Source of the DNA: Emticicia sp051209875
Lineage (GTDB): Bacteria; Bacteroidota; Bacteroidia; Cytophagales; Spirosomataceae
NCBI RefSeq assembly: GCF_051209875.1
Contig: NZ_JBNTQY010000001.1
Coordinates: 5,518,001 to 5,582,000, forward strand
DNA: 64,000 bases
Reading direction: 5' to 3'
Under the pieces are notes generated by a model. The model worked only from the letters and a program-made list of their open reading frames with translations. It had not been told where the DNA came from and ran no database searches. A program made the translations under genes and the position numbers. Each line of letters starts with the position of its first letter. Position 1 is the first letter of the stretch. Below, in pieces: positions 25,901-34,432 of the stretch.

Positions 25901-26210
25901 TTCCTGCTTTTACAGTAATATCTTCAAAGGTCATTTTACCCTTGTTGAGATAAAGTTTATTATCTTCAAAATTAGAGGTTACGAAAATATCAGAAAGTCC
26001 GTCGTTATTAACATCGCCAATAGCAACGCCGCCACCATTATAAAAATTACGGTAATTGAAGATATTGAATTCTTTTTTTTCAAGGCTTCTGTTTACAAAA
26101 TCAATACCTGTTTTTGAGGCTGGCAATGACTCAAATAGGGTATTTTCTGTTTTTTTACAAGAAAGAGATAAAAATATACAACATGTAGCCCACAGTATTT
26201 TTTTCATCAT
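22902..26210 (-). CDS. CRTAC1-like VCBS-repeat lipoprotein with ASPIC/UnbV domain (paralogue)
   Basis: 1102 aa. The lipobox is SLSC with Cys18. Domain plan: VCBS/FG-GAP propeller with DVNNDGLSDIFV, DYDRDGDLDMYL and similar calcium loops; ASPIC/UnbV segment in the middle (LNGIGAKITVYQQ...LLQQMPNRGFQSSSD...FGLGDKATIDSLKIIW); second propeller. It is clearly paralogous to the next gene, from which it is separated by seven bases, so a tandem duplication is likely. A hairpin terminator (26266-26297) and a -7 box (26234-26241) lie between SusD and this gene, so it may be transcribed apart from or below the level of susCD. Confidence 0.92.
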   Translation of the reverse strand: MMKKILWATCCIFLSLSCKKTENTLFESLPASKTGIDFVNRSLEKKEFNIFNYRNFYNGGGVAIGDVNNDGLSDIFVTSNFEDNKLYLNKGKMTFEDITVKAGIVGKKFWSTGVTFADVNGDGLMDIYVCNSGSRDQRGNQLYVNQGIKNGIPTFVEKAKEAGLEDGGFSTHAAFFDYDRDGDLDMYLLNNSFTPIDKLGYMNLRNERDKLGGDKLFRNDSESNSLKFTDVSAEAGIYGSLIGFGLGITIGDVNNDNWPDIYISNDFYERDYLYINQKNGTFKEDLENEMPHTSLSSMGADIADINNDENLDIFVTDMLPGDDRRLKTTSVFEGYNLADLKLKQGFWHQYMRNNLQLNNGDGTFSEIGQFSGVHATDWSWGALIFDMDNDGLKDIFVANGIAKDLTDQDFVEFLGDRNTMQQMLEGKKFDAKEFIDKISSVPIPNYAYKNTGDLQFTNTVKSWGLEGPGFSNGSAYGDLDNDGDLDLVVNNVNAPLSVFKNKTNEVSKNHFLTVKLKGTAKNLNGIGAKITVYQQGSAKLLQQMPNRGFQSSSDHQMVFGLGDKATIDSLKIIWTDDKMEVVKNPKVDQTLTLDYKNANQAFKQVIVNKSLLFSDITANTLAYTHQESKFQDYDRDVLLKQKYSTQGPAMAVGDINGDGLDDVYMGGATGQAKQLFIQQKNGKFVESKQADFDMDVTTENTDALFFDADKDNDLDLFIVTGSNEFEPNAPELHDLLYINDGKGNFKRDVRFPAIFENGSCVTAADFDKDGDQDLFVGSRMISSKYGMNPSSNFYINDGTGNFKNQSKRYMPQITDLGMVTDAEWADIDKDGYLDLVVTQDWGGIVVFKNERGRTLTLKETIKDSEGLWNCLKPADIDGDGDIDFIVGNIGENNKLKTSVQNPATLTVNDFDKNGTVEQIISCVTEDGKTYPMVLKGELQRALPVIKKKFIKYTDYANKTIAELFTEEQLKDGIEKKIVTTKSSFLINDGKGNFELKALPYAAQFSPISAIEIGDFDKDGIIDIVLAGNFFDVLPEWGRFDANYGLFLKGKGKGEFQTIQSKDSGFKSMGQVRKMYKLKTNGNNEVLVLAKNNDNAQVFSFKK

Positions 26211-26233
26211 TATAGGTTAAAGTAATTATACAA

Positions 26234-26241
26234 CAAAGATA
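26234..26241 (-). promoter_or_regulatory. candidate -7 box of the VCBS lipoprotein operon
   Basis: TATCTTTG on the minus strand, an exact TAnnTTTG, 23 bases from the ATG. No -33 box is visible at the right distance. Confidence 0.35.
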
Positions 26242-26265
26242 TGCTGTACAATGGTATAAAAAAAT

Positions 26266-26297
26266 AAAAAGGCAGAACCGTTGGGAACTGCCTTTTT
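26266..26297 (-). terminator. terminator/attenuator after susD
   Basis: Arms 26266-26275 and 26288-26297 (AAAAAGGCAG/CTGCCTTTTT) form a perfect 10-bp stem. In the minus direction T-rich sequence follows. Confidence 0.8.
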
Positions 26298-26312
26298 AAA
26301 AATATCTAAAAA

Positions 26313-27791
26313 TTAATACCCAGGATTTTGTTTCAATAATGGGTTAGCATCGATACGAGCTTGAGGAATTGGGAACAACTCTCTCGTTTTGTCAGTTTTA
26401 GACATGAATTTACGAGCATTGCTGAAAGTACCGAAACGAATCATATCATTACGTCTCCATCCTTCCCATGCTAATTCACGACCTCTTTCTGCTAAAATAT
26501 CTTCAGCTGTGATCGTTTTCAAAGGATCAACTAATGAACGAGCTCTGATAGTGTTAACGTCAGCAAGAGCTTCAGATGTTTTACCTAATCTGAAAGCTGC
26601 TTCTGCTCTCATCAAGATAGCATCAGCCAAACGGTAGAATACGTAGTCGTTATCTTGGTCACCGTTAGGGTTGTTTCTTTGAATCTCATATTTTTGAGAA
26701 CGAATACCTGCTACTTGGAATTCAGGGTCAGCGTCAGTCATTTGATCTTTAGCAAAATCAGCAATAAATGCCAATGGTTGATTTTTTGCATCTAGCAATT
26801 TCGCTCCAGAAGCAGAATATTGTTGTCCAGCAATCCACATTGCACTACGAGCATCTTTCGAATCGAATGAATTATAGAAATCTGCTAAAGTACAGAAACC
26901 ATTCCAAGGAGCATTACCTAAACCATACGTTTGTTGGTTAGCATAGTGCAACGTTCTCATTTGGAAGTTCAAACCACCAGCCAAGAAACTATCGAAAGGA
27001 ATGTTAAAGATTGCTTCTTGTGAACCTTGGTTTTGAGTTGTAAAGTTAGCAAGCGTTGTAGCTGATAACTTGTAAGCATTTTTTGAGTTGATAACTTTAT
27101 TGATTGTATCATAAGCTTTTTGCCATTCAGGAGAACCTTTGTAAACACCAGCATTCAAATACAATTTAGCTAACATCATTGTTGCAGCATCTTGTGTCAT
27201 ACGACCATAAGCTTTTCCTGCTGGAAGGCTTGGGATTGCAGAAACTAATTCTGACTCAATAAATGCGTAAACCTCAGCACGCGTTTTTGTTCCGCCATTT
27301 GAAGTTGCATCTGTAACGATAGGCACATTACCAAAAGCGTCAATTGCCATTGAGTAGTAGTATGCACGAATAGCACGTAACTCATCAACCGCTGCTTTGT
27401 TTGAACTTACAACAGGAATCAATTGATTTACTTGAGCGATATTACCAAAAATATGTCCCCACATACCATTGATTGGGCCGTGTTGTGGAGTCCAAGTGTG
27501 GCGTGAATATGCCAACCAGTCACCGTTATCAAACCAGTCACCACCACGAGTTGGAACGATTAATTCGTCAGTAGTTGCTTCATTTGGGTTAAACCAGTCC
27601 CAAGTAAGACCTCTCATACCTGAGTAGGCAGGTCCAAGAGCTGCTGCTACTTGAGCATCAGTCTTCAAAAATTGGTCAGCAGGTATGGCATCATACACTG
27701 GCTCTGTAAGGTCTGTACATGACTGTAGTGATAAAGAAGCTACTACGCCAACAGAAAGTACTGAGTAAAAATATTTTTTAATGTTATTCAT
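26313..27791 (-). CDS. RagB/SusD family nutrient-binding lipoprotein
   Basis: 492 aa. The lipobox is SLQSC with Cys25. The typical SusD body follows: an N-terminal SusD-like segment starting DLTEPVYDAIPADQFLKTDAQV, TPR-type helices, and the C-terminal RagB/SusD domain with YVFYRLADAILMRAEAAFRLGKTSEALADVNTIRARS and ILAERGRELAWEGWRRNDMIRFG. It caps the SusC barrel encoded 54 bases upstream and binds the ligand at the cell surface. The substrate cannot be deduced; no glycoside hydrolase or polysaccharide lyase lies nearby. Confidence 0.95.
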   Translation of the reverse strand: MNNIKKYFYSVLSVGVVASLSLQSCTDLTEPVYDAIPADQFLKTDAQVAAALGPAYSGMRGLTWDWFNPNEATTDELIVPTRGGDWFDNGDWLAYSRHTWTPQHGPINGMWGHIFGNIAQVNQLIPVVSSNKAAVDELRAIRAYYYSMAIDAFGNVPIVTDATSNGGTKTRAEVYAFIESELVSAIPSLPAGKAYGRMTQDAATMMLAKLYLNAGVYKGSPEWQKAYDTINKVINSKNAYKLSATTLANFTTQNQGSQEAIFNIPFDSFLAGGLNFQMRTLHYANQQTYGLGNAPWNGFCTLADFYNSFDSKDARSAMWIAGQQYSASGAKLLDAKNQPLAFIADFAKDQMTDADPEFQVAGIRSQKYEIQRNNPNGDQDNDYVFYRLADAILMRAEAAFRLGKTSEALADVNTIRARSLVDPLKTITAEDILAERGRELAWEGWRRNDMIRFGTFSNARKFMSKTDKTRELFPIPQARIDANPLLKQNPGY

Positions 27792-27845
27792 ATTAATAAT
27801 TTATATTTATTGTATAAATAAAATAATGTTATGTTAATTATAATA

Positions 27846-30800
27846 TTAGAAACTTACATTTACACCAGCAGTAATACCACGAGTTTTGTAATAAGTTTCA
27901 CGAACATCAATACCAGGAGCTTGCTCACCAATTTTAAGGGCTTGGCTAACTTCTGGATCTACACCTGAGTATTTAGTAAACAACAATAAGTTGTTTCCTG
28001 CAACATACACACGAGCTCTTTTAACGATTCCTTTACCCACTGGAATAGTGTATCCTAATGAAGCATTGTTCAAACGTAAGTAGTTACCTGATTCAACATA
28101 ATAATCCATTGGGATTGTTTGTGAGTCATTAACTTTTGAAGTCAAAGCTGCAACTAAAGCATTACTTTCAGCAATACGACCATCTTGTCTTCCTAACAAT
28201 AAATTGTTAGTATTCATGATTTTTGCACCCAAATTACTTGTCAATTGGAATTGCAAATCAAAGCTTTTGTATTTAACGTTGTTTGTTAAACCACCAACAA
28301 AGAATGGATTTGGATTACCAAGGTAAGTTCTGTCACCAGCACTTGGCTCAACTTTACCATCACCATTCAAGTCTTGGAATGTATATGCTCCTTTGTCAGA
28401 AATGCTTGCAAGTTTAGCTCCGTAGAATACACCAACTGGTTGTCCAGCTTGTAATACTGAGAAGTTTACTGCAGATGTACCTCTGATAAAGTTACCTAAA
28501 GATGTTGATAAGAAGATTTGATCAGGAGCAGTAAAATCATTGCTACTCAAGCTAACAACTTTGTTTTTATTAAATGAACCTGCGAAAGTCGAGCTAAATG
28601 AGAAATCTTTTGTATCAACCCATTGGTAAGCTAATGAAATCTCAACACCTCTGTTTTGCATTGTACCTACGTTAGCAAGAATAGTTGGATAAACAAATCC
28701 TTTCTCTTGTGGAGCATTTACAGTAAACAACAAGTCTTTAGTTTGACGAGTATAATAATCAATCGAACCAGAGATTTTTCCTTTCAATAATGAGTAATCT
28801 AAACCAGCACCGTAGTTTTCGTTAACTTCCCATTTCAAGTTAGGATTTGGATTTGATTGAATTGCATAAGCAGGTAAGAAGCTACCAGTACTTCCATCAT
28901 AATATGAACCTTGAGGACCATAGAATGATTTTGATTGTAATGGTCTGATACCTTCAGAGTTACCTGTTCTACCCCAGCTAACACGTAATTTCAAGTTGTC
29001 AACTACTGAATTTCCTTTTAAGAAAGCTTCTTCGCTAATTGCCCAACCAACTGAAACTGATGGGAATGTTCCCCATTTGTTGTTATCTCCAAATTTAGTA
29101 GAGCCATCACGACGTAAGTTAACTGTTGCAAAGTACTTATTTGCTAAACTATATTGTGCACGAGCTAAAAACGAAACCAATTTGTATTCGTTTTTGTATG
29201 AGCCAATAAAACCAGGGTTTGTTCTGATTCCAAGACCAGAGCCAATATTGTCAGCACCCAAAATGTCAGTTAAGAAGTTGTTATTCGTAACACCAAATCC
29301 ATCACCAACTACATCTTGGTAAGTATATCCACCTAATAAATTCAATGAACTATTAGAAGTCAGTTGCTTACTATAATTTAAAGTTGTTTCCAACTGTTTA
29401 TCAGTAATAGCTTCTAAAGCACGGAAACCAGAGTTTCCACTGAATCCTCTAATTGGCACACCAGCAAATGAATTTTGGAATGCATTTGTATTTTTAGCTT
29501 GTGTACGAAGTGTTCCACTTACGTTAAATACCAAACCATCAACAATAGTATAAGCCGCTTGTACATTACCTAATAAATCGCTCAATTTTTCTTGTTGAGT
29601 TCTGTTCTCAACAATTGCTAAAGGGTTATAGTTAGCAAATGTTCCAGGAATTTGGTAGTAAGTACCATCAGCATTATAAATAGGGTCAGTAGGACGCATG
29701 TTTTGTGCCAAACCTAAAGCGATATTTTGAGCAATGTCACCAGTTGCTTGTGAAGCAGAGAAATTAAACTTCATGTTCAATTTATCGTTTATTGCTTTAG
29801 TGTCAATGTTCAAACGAGCATTCAAACGATCTTTACCAGAGCCAATCAATGTACCTACTTGACTCAAGTAGCCAACTGAAGCACGGTAAGATGATTTATC
29901 CGAACCGCCTGATACACCCACATTGTAGTTTTGTGTAGTTGCACGACGAGTAATTACATCTAACCAATCAGTATTAGCACCGTTATCAGTAAATGCTTGG
30001 TTGTATTTCTTTGCAGCTTCTCTAAATTGAGCACCATTCATTAAATCTGGCTTTTGAGAAATAGTTTCAGAACCAACATAAGCATTGAAATCTACAGTTG
30101 GAATACCTGATTTACCTCTTTTAGTAGTAATGATGATAACACCATTCGCACCTCTTGATCCATAAATCGCAGCAGAAGACGCATCTCTTAAAACATCCAT
30201 TGTTTGAATATCTTCAGGAGCAATGTTCTGGATTGGAGCACCAATCACACCATCAATTACATAAAGTGGCTCAGAACCAGCACTTAATGAACCTGTTCCT
30301 CTCAAACGTACTGTTGGAGTTGAGTTAGGGTCACCACTACTTTGTGTAATTACCAAACCAGCAACCTTGCCTTGAGCAGCAGCCAATGGATTAGTTACAA
30401 TACCAGCATTAAAGTCACGGCTACCCAAACTGGTTACTGTACCAGAGATTTCTTTTCTTTTTTGAGTACCATAACCAACCACTACTACCTCTTCAAGAGC
30501 TTTCGTGTCATCAACTAAAGTTACATCAACGGTAGTTTTGTTACCAACAGCAACTTCTTTTGTCTCCATACCTACAAAACTAAATACCAATGTACCACCT
30601 TTTGGCACACCAGCTAATTTGTAAGTACCATCAATGTTCGTTTGAGTACCTTTTGTAGTACCTTTCGCTTGTACGGTTACTCCTGGTAAACCAGAACCAT
30701 CAGCACCTTTCACTGTTCCTGAAACAGTTACATCTTGTGCCATTGCAGTAAACGTAAGAGATGTTAGCAGCATTGCGGCAAATGTGAAAATGATTTTTTT

Positions 30801-30854
30801 CACACCAGCCAATAGTCGCTCAGATTGGCGACCCACTTGGTAGGACTTCATCAT
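27846..30854 (-). CDS. SusC/RagA family TonB-dependent outer-membrane transporter
   Basis: 1002 aa. The signal peptide runs to about residue 40 (TFTAMAQ) and starts with a longer than usual n-region (MMKSYQVGRQSERLLAGVKK). Next come a carboxypeptidase-D regulatory-like domain (about 43-120; VSGTVKGADGSGLPGVTV), the SusC signature EEVVVVGYGTQKRKEISGTV, the plug (about 130-240; PLYVIDGVIG, IYGSRGANGVIIITTKRGK), and the 22-strand barrel ending in Phe (NVSF). It imports oligomers bound by the SusD partner using TonB energy. The gene is first in the susCD operon, with a strong promoter match at 31015-31047. Confidence 0.96.
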   Translation of the reverse strand: MMKSYQVGRQSERLLAGVKKIIFTFAAMLLTSLTFTAMAQDVTVSGTVKGADGSGLPGVTVQAKGTTKGTQTNIDGTYKLAGVPKGGTLVFSFVGMETKEVAVGNKTTVDVTLVDDTKALEEVVVVGYGTQKRKEISGTVTSLGSRDFNAGIVTNPLAAAQGKVAGLVITQSSGDPNSTPTVRLRGTGSLSAGSEPLYVIDGVIGAPIQNIAPEDIQTMDVLRDASSAAIYGSRGANGVIIITTKRGKSGIPTVDFNAYVGSETISQKPDLMNGAQFREAAKKYNQAFTDNGANTDWLDVITRRATTQNYNVGVSGGSDKSSYRASVGYLSQVGTLIGSGKDRLNARLNIDTKAINDKLNMKFNFSASQATGDIAQNIALGLAQNMRPTDPIYNADGTYYQIPGTFANYNPLAIVENRTQQEKLSDLLGNVQAAYTIVDGLVFNVSGTLRTQAKNTNAFQNSFAGVPIRGFSGNSGFRALEAITDKQLETTLNYSKQLTSNSSLNLLGGYTYQDVVGDGFGVTNNNFLTDILGADNIGSGLGIRTNPGFIGSYKNEYKLVSFLARAQYSLANKYFATVNLRRDGSTKFGDNNKWGTFPSVSVGWAISEEAFLKGNSVVDNLKLRVSWGRTGNSEGIRPLQSKSFYGPQGSYYDGSTGSFLPAYAIQSNPNPNLKWEVNENYGAGLDYSLLKGKISGSIDYYTRQTKDLLFTVNAPQEKGFVYPTILANVGTMQNRGVEISLAYQWVDTKDFSFSSTFAGSFNKNKVVSLSSNDFTAPDQIFLSTSLGNFIRGTSAVNFSVLQAGQPVGVFYGAKLASISDKGAYTFQDLNGDGKVEPSAGDRTYLGNPNPFFVGGLTNNVKYKSFDLQFQLTSNLGAKIMNTNNLLLGRQDGRIAESNALVAALTSKVNDSQTIPMDYYVESGNYLRLNNASLGYTIPVGKGIVKRARVYVAGNNLLLFTKYSGVDPEVSQALKIGEQAPGIDVRETYYKTRGITAGVNVSF

Positions 30855-31314
30855 AGGTTGTAATTAAAGTAAGTTAATAAAAAAGATTAAAGAATTAGGA
30901 AATATTGTCAAACAATTGCCTAAATCGCCATTTTGTGCTTCTCAACCTAATGATAAGAACAAACAAAATAGAAATTTGTTAAGAAAAGGTTAAACTATTT
31001 TTCTAATTAACTCTCAAAATTACAAAAAGAAATATATAAAGTCCAAAAAATTATATTAAAAAATAAAAAATCTTTAAAATATTCAATTTTTAAAAATTGT
31101 ACTAAGGCAATATAATATTTTATATTTCACCAACTTTGATGTTTGCTATTTCTTTAAAAAGTAAGTATTTTTGCTTAAAAAAGGCTTTTAGGTCTCGAAA
31201 TATCCATTTTTATCAATTTTGTATTTTTTAAAGAAGTATTTTGTTAATCTATCTTTTTTCTCATTCTAATTGAAGAAAACAAATATCTTTGAAAAATTCA
31301 ATAATTTAAGAATA
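30855..31314. other. AT-rich divergent intergenic region, susC / FAD oxidoreductase
   Basis: 460 bases without a credible ORF. It contains the susC promoter match and many A/T runs. I see no RNA gene, repeat array or clear operator in the remainder. Confidence 0.5.
31015..31047 (-). promoter_or_regulatory. promoter of susCD
   Basis: On the minus strand TTTG (31047-31044), 21 bases, then TAATTTTG (31022-31015): both Bacteroidota promoter boxes at normal spacing. The leader to the susC ATG would be about 150 bases. Confidence 0.5.
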
Positions 31315-34242
31315 ATGATCAATCAAAAATTACAACAACTGGCCAAAGATTTATCGGGAGAACTTCATTTTGACGATGTAATGCGAACCCTTTATGCCAC
31401 TGATGCGTCGGCATATCGTGAAATGCCCTTGGCAGTCGCTATTCCAAAAGAGGAGGAGGATATAAAAAAACTAATCGCTTTTGCTCATGAAAACAATACG
31501 TCCTTGATTCCTCGTACAGCAGGAACATCATTGGCAGGTCAAGTTGTGGGTAATGGAATCGTTGTTGATGTTTCTCGAACTTTTACTAAAATATTAGAAG
31601 TAAATAAGGAAGAAAGCTGGGTAAGGGTTCAACCTGGTGTTGTGAGAGATGAATTGAATTATTCCCTAAAAGAATATGGTTTGTTTTTCGGCCCCGAAAC
31701 TTCAACTGCCAATCGTGCCATGATAGGTGGAATGGTTGGCAATAATTCTTGTGGTTCAAATTCTGTCGTTTATGGTAGTACACGTGACCACCTTTTAGAA
31801 GTAAAAGGTTTTTTGAGTGATGGAAGTTTTGTTGAATTTAAAAACCTATCCATTGAAGAATTTAAACGAAAAGTTGAAGAAACTACAAATTCACTTGAAA
31901 AACAGATTTATAATAGTACATATAATGTATTAAGTAATACAGAAAACCAAGTGGAAATTAGGAAAGAGTTTCCAAAGCCAAGCATTAAAAGAAGAAACAC
32001 TGGCTATGCTATTGATGAACTTTTGGAAACTGAGGTATTTACACCAAGTACTTCTGAGCCATTCAACTTTTGCAAACTAATAGCTGGTTCGGAAGGTACT
32101 TTAATGTTTTTGACTGAAATTAAAATTCATGTTAATCCATTACCGCCTAAAAACTTAGGATTAGTTTGTGTACATTTCAATTCGGTTGATGAATCGCTTC
32201 GTGCCAATTTGATTGCTTTGAAATATAATCCTTCGGCAGTTGAGTTGATTGATCATTATATATTAGAATGTACGAAGGAAAACAAAGAGCAATTACAAAA
32301 CCGTTTCTTTGTTCAAGGCGACCCTGGGGCGATTTTAGTGGTTGAGCTTGCTCGTGATTCAAAGGAAGAAGTGGAGAAATTAGCTGCTGAAATGGAAACG
32401 GAAATGCGGGCGGCTGGCTTGGGCTATCATTTTCCGCTACTTTTTGGCGATGATACCAAGAAAATATGGACTTTGAGAAAGGCAGGCTTAGGTTTACTTT
32501 CCAATCTACCAGGTGATGAAAAAGCCGTTGCTGTCATTGAGGACACTGCCGTTGATGTCAATGATTTACCAGATTTTATTAGGGAATTCAATGAAATCTT
32601 GACTAAAAATAGCATGTCGGCTGTGCATTATGCTCATGCTGGGTCGGGCGAAATCCATTTGCGTCCAATCATTAATCTAAAAACTGCTGAAGGACATCGC
32701 CAGTTTAGATTGATTGCCGAAGAGATTTCGACTTTAGTAAAAAAATATAAAGGCTCGCTTTCGGGTGAGCATGGAGATGGTCGTTTGCGAGGAGAATTTA
32801 TCCGTCAGCAAATTGGCGAGAAAAACTATGCTTTGATTAAAGAATTAAAACAAGTGTGGGATCCACAAAATATTTTCAATCCAAATAAAATTGTTGATAC
32901 GCCTCCGATGGACAAATTCCTTCGCTACGAGGCCGACCAAAAAGTACCTGAATTCAACACAGTTTTTAAATTTCATAATCAAAATATACTTCAACACGCC
33001 GAGCAATGCAATGGCTCGGGCGATTGCCGAAAAACAGAGTTGAGTGGCGGAACAATGTGTCCAAGCTATATGGCCACTCGTAATGAAAAAGATACGACTC
33101 GTGCAAGGGCCAATATTTTGCGAGAAGTTTTGACAAATTCTGAAAAACTCGACCGTTTTGATAGCAAAGAAGTAAAAGAAGTGATGGATTTGTGTTTGCT
33201 TTGTAAAGGATGCAAGTCTGAATGTCCGTCGAATGTGGATGTGGCGAAGCTAAAAATGGAGTTTTTGCAACATTATCAAGAAAAAAATGGCGTACCTATG
33301 CGGTCATGGCTGATTGGTAATTACTCAAAAATGAGTAATATTGCTTCATACGTGCCGTGGGCGTATAATTTGGTTTTAGGAAATGCTCCACTCCGCAGAA
33401 TTGCTAATAGCATCATTGGTTTTCATCCCGACCGCACGATGCCTTTGCTGAGTAATAATACTTTAAAAGGTTGGTTTAATAAAGAGGTAAAGACGAATAC
33501 CAATAGCAAACAAAAACTCGTCTATCTTTTCTGTGACGAGTTTACAAACTTTAATGATGTTGCGATCGGCAAAAAAGCTATTGATTTGCTACAAAAACTT
33601 GGTTATCAAGTAGTTATCCCTAATCATGTCGATTCTGGAAGGGCCTATTTATCAAAAGGAATGCTGAAAGATGCTCAAAAATTGGCCAATCAAAATGTGG
33701 CATTATTGAAAGATTTAGTCAACGAAAATACGCCAATTATAGGTATCGAACCTTCGGCAATTTTAACTTTCAGAGATGAGTACCCCGATTTGGTTGAAGC
33801 AAATTTGATAGAATCAGCTAAAAAATTAGCTAAAAATGCTCTGATGATTGATGAGTTCATCGCCCGTGAAATTGATGCCAAAAGAATTACAAGCGAGCAT
33901 TTTACACAAGAAAAACGCTTGATCAAATTGCATGGACATTGTCAACAAAAATCAGTGGCATCACTTACTCCAACCAAAAAAATACTTTCGTTGCCTAAAA
34001 ATTATGAAGTACATTTAATTCCTTCGGGTTGTTGCGGAATGGCTGGTTCATTTGGTTATGAAAAAGAACATTACGAGCTTTCGATGCAAATCGGTGAGTT
34101 GGTACTTTTCCCAACAGTTAGAAAACAAGCCAAAGATGTCATTATTTCTGCCCCAGGTACGAGTTGTCGCCATCAAATCCATGATGGCACAGGTCGAAAA
34201 GCCCTTCACCCAGTTGAAGTTTTGTGGGAAGCTTTAGTATAA
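31315..34242 (+). CDS. FAD-linked oxidoreductase with Fe-S and CCG domains (YdiJ/D-lactate dehydrogenase-like)
   Basis: 975 aa from the ATG at 31315; a TTG at 31270 would add 15 residues and is less likely. Domains: FAD-binding 4 (PCMH-type; IPRTAGTSLAGQVVGNGIVVD, GPETSTANRAMIGGMVGNNSCG), FAD-oxidase C-terminal domain (YAHAGSGEIHLRP, GEHGDGRLRGEF), then a ferredoxin part with CNGSGDC...MCPSY and CLLCKGCKSECPS cysteines, and cysteine-rich CCG-type motifs (HGHCQ, PSGCCGMAGSFGYEKEHYE). This is the architecture of E. coli YdiJ (D-2-hydroxyglutarate dehydrogenase) and related D-lactate/glycolate oxidases: it oxidises a D-2-hydroxy acid and passes electrons through Fe-S clusters. The exact substrate is not decided. 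A hairpin terminator follows. Confidence 0.9.
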   Translation: MINQKLQQLAKDLSGELHFDDVMRTLYATDASAYREMPLAVAIPKEEEDIKKLIAFAHENNTSLIPRTAGTSLAGQVVGNGIVVDVSRTFTKILEVNKEESWVRVQPGVVRDELNYSLKEYGLFFGPETSTANRAMIGGMVGNNSCGSNSVVYGSTRDHLLEVKGFLSDGSFVEFKNLSIEEFKRKVEETTNSLEKQIYNSTYNVLSNTENQVEIRKEFPKPSIKRRNTGYAIDELLETEVFTPSTSEPFNFCKLIAGSEGTLMFLTEIKIHVNPLPPKNLGLVCVHFNSVDESLRANLIALKYNPSAVELIDHYILECTKENKEQLQNRFFVQGDPGAILVVELARDSKEEVEKLAAEMETEMRAAGLGYHFPLLFGDDTKKIWTLRKAGLGLLSNLPGDEKAVAVIEDTAVDVNDLPDFIREFNEILTKNSMSAVHYAHAGSGEIHLRPIINLKTAEGHRQFRLIAEEISTLVKKYKGSLSGEHGDGRLRGEFIRQQIGEKNYALIKELKQVWDPQNIFNPNKIVDTPPMDKFLRYEADQKVPEFNTVFKFHNQNILQHAEQCNGSGDCRKTELSGGTMCPSYMATRNEKDTTRARANILREVLTNSEKLDRFDSKEVKEVMDLCLLCKGCKSECPSNVDVAKLKMEFLQHYQEKNGVPMRSWLIGNYSKMSNIASYVPWAYNLVLGNAPLRRIANSIIGFHPDRTMPLLSNNTLKGWFNKEVKTNTNSKQKLVYLFCDEFTNFNDVAIGKKAIDLLQKLGYQVVIPNHVDSGRAYLSKGMLKDAQKLANQNVALLKDLVNENTPIIGIEPSAILTFRDEYPDLVEANLIESAKKLAKNALMIDEFIAREIDAKRITSEHFTQEKRLIKLHGHCQQKSVASLTPTKKILSLPKNYEVHLIPSGCCGMAGSFGYEKEHYELSMQIGELVLFPTVRKQAKDVIISAPGTSCRHQIHDGTGRKALHPVEVLWEALV

Positions 34243-34267
34243 AAATCTTTCAATTATTATAATATTG

Positions 34268-34304
34268 GCGAAATAATTGCTTTAAATAAATGCAGTTATT
34301 TCGC
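34268..34304 (+). terminator. terminator after the FAD oxidoreductase
   Basis: Arms 34268-34280 and 34292-34304 (GCGAAATAA core) pair over 13 positions with one G-T wobble, followed by seven T. Confidence 0.85.
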
Positions 34305-34432
34305 TTTTTTTATTCATAAACCCCTAATTATCAGGCATCTAAGTTTTTCAGACATTAAAATTTTGAACCTCAAGACCCTAAAAAGAGTTATATTTTGTAA
34401 ATTTACACTTACCAACCATCTATAAAAGTAAA

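Noticed and set aside
26313..30854. First SusCD pair as a polysaccharide utilisation locus
   Set aside because: No glycoside hydrolase, lyase or sensor gene is present nearby, so glycan use cannot be claimed.
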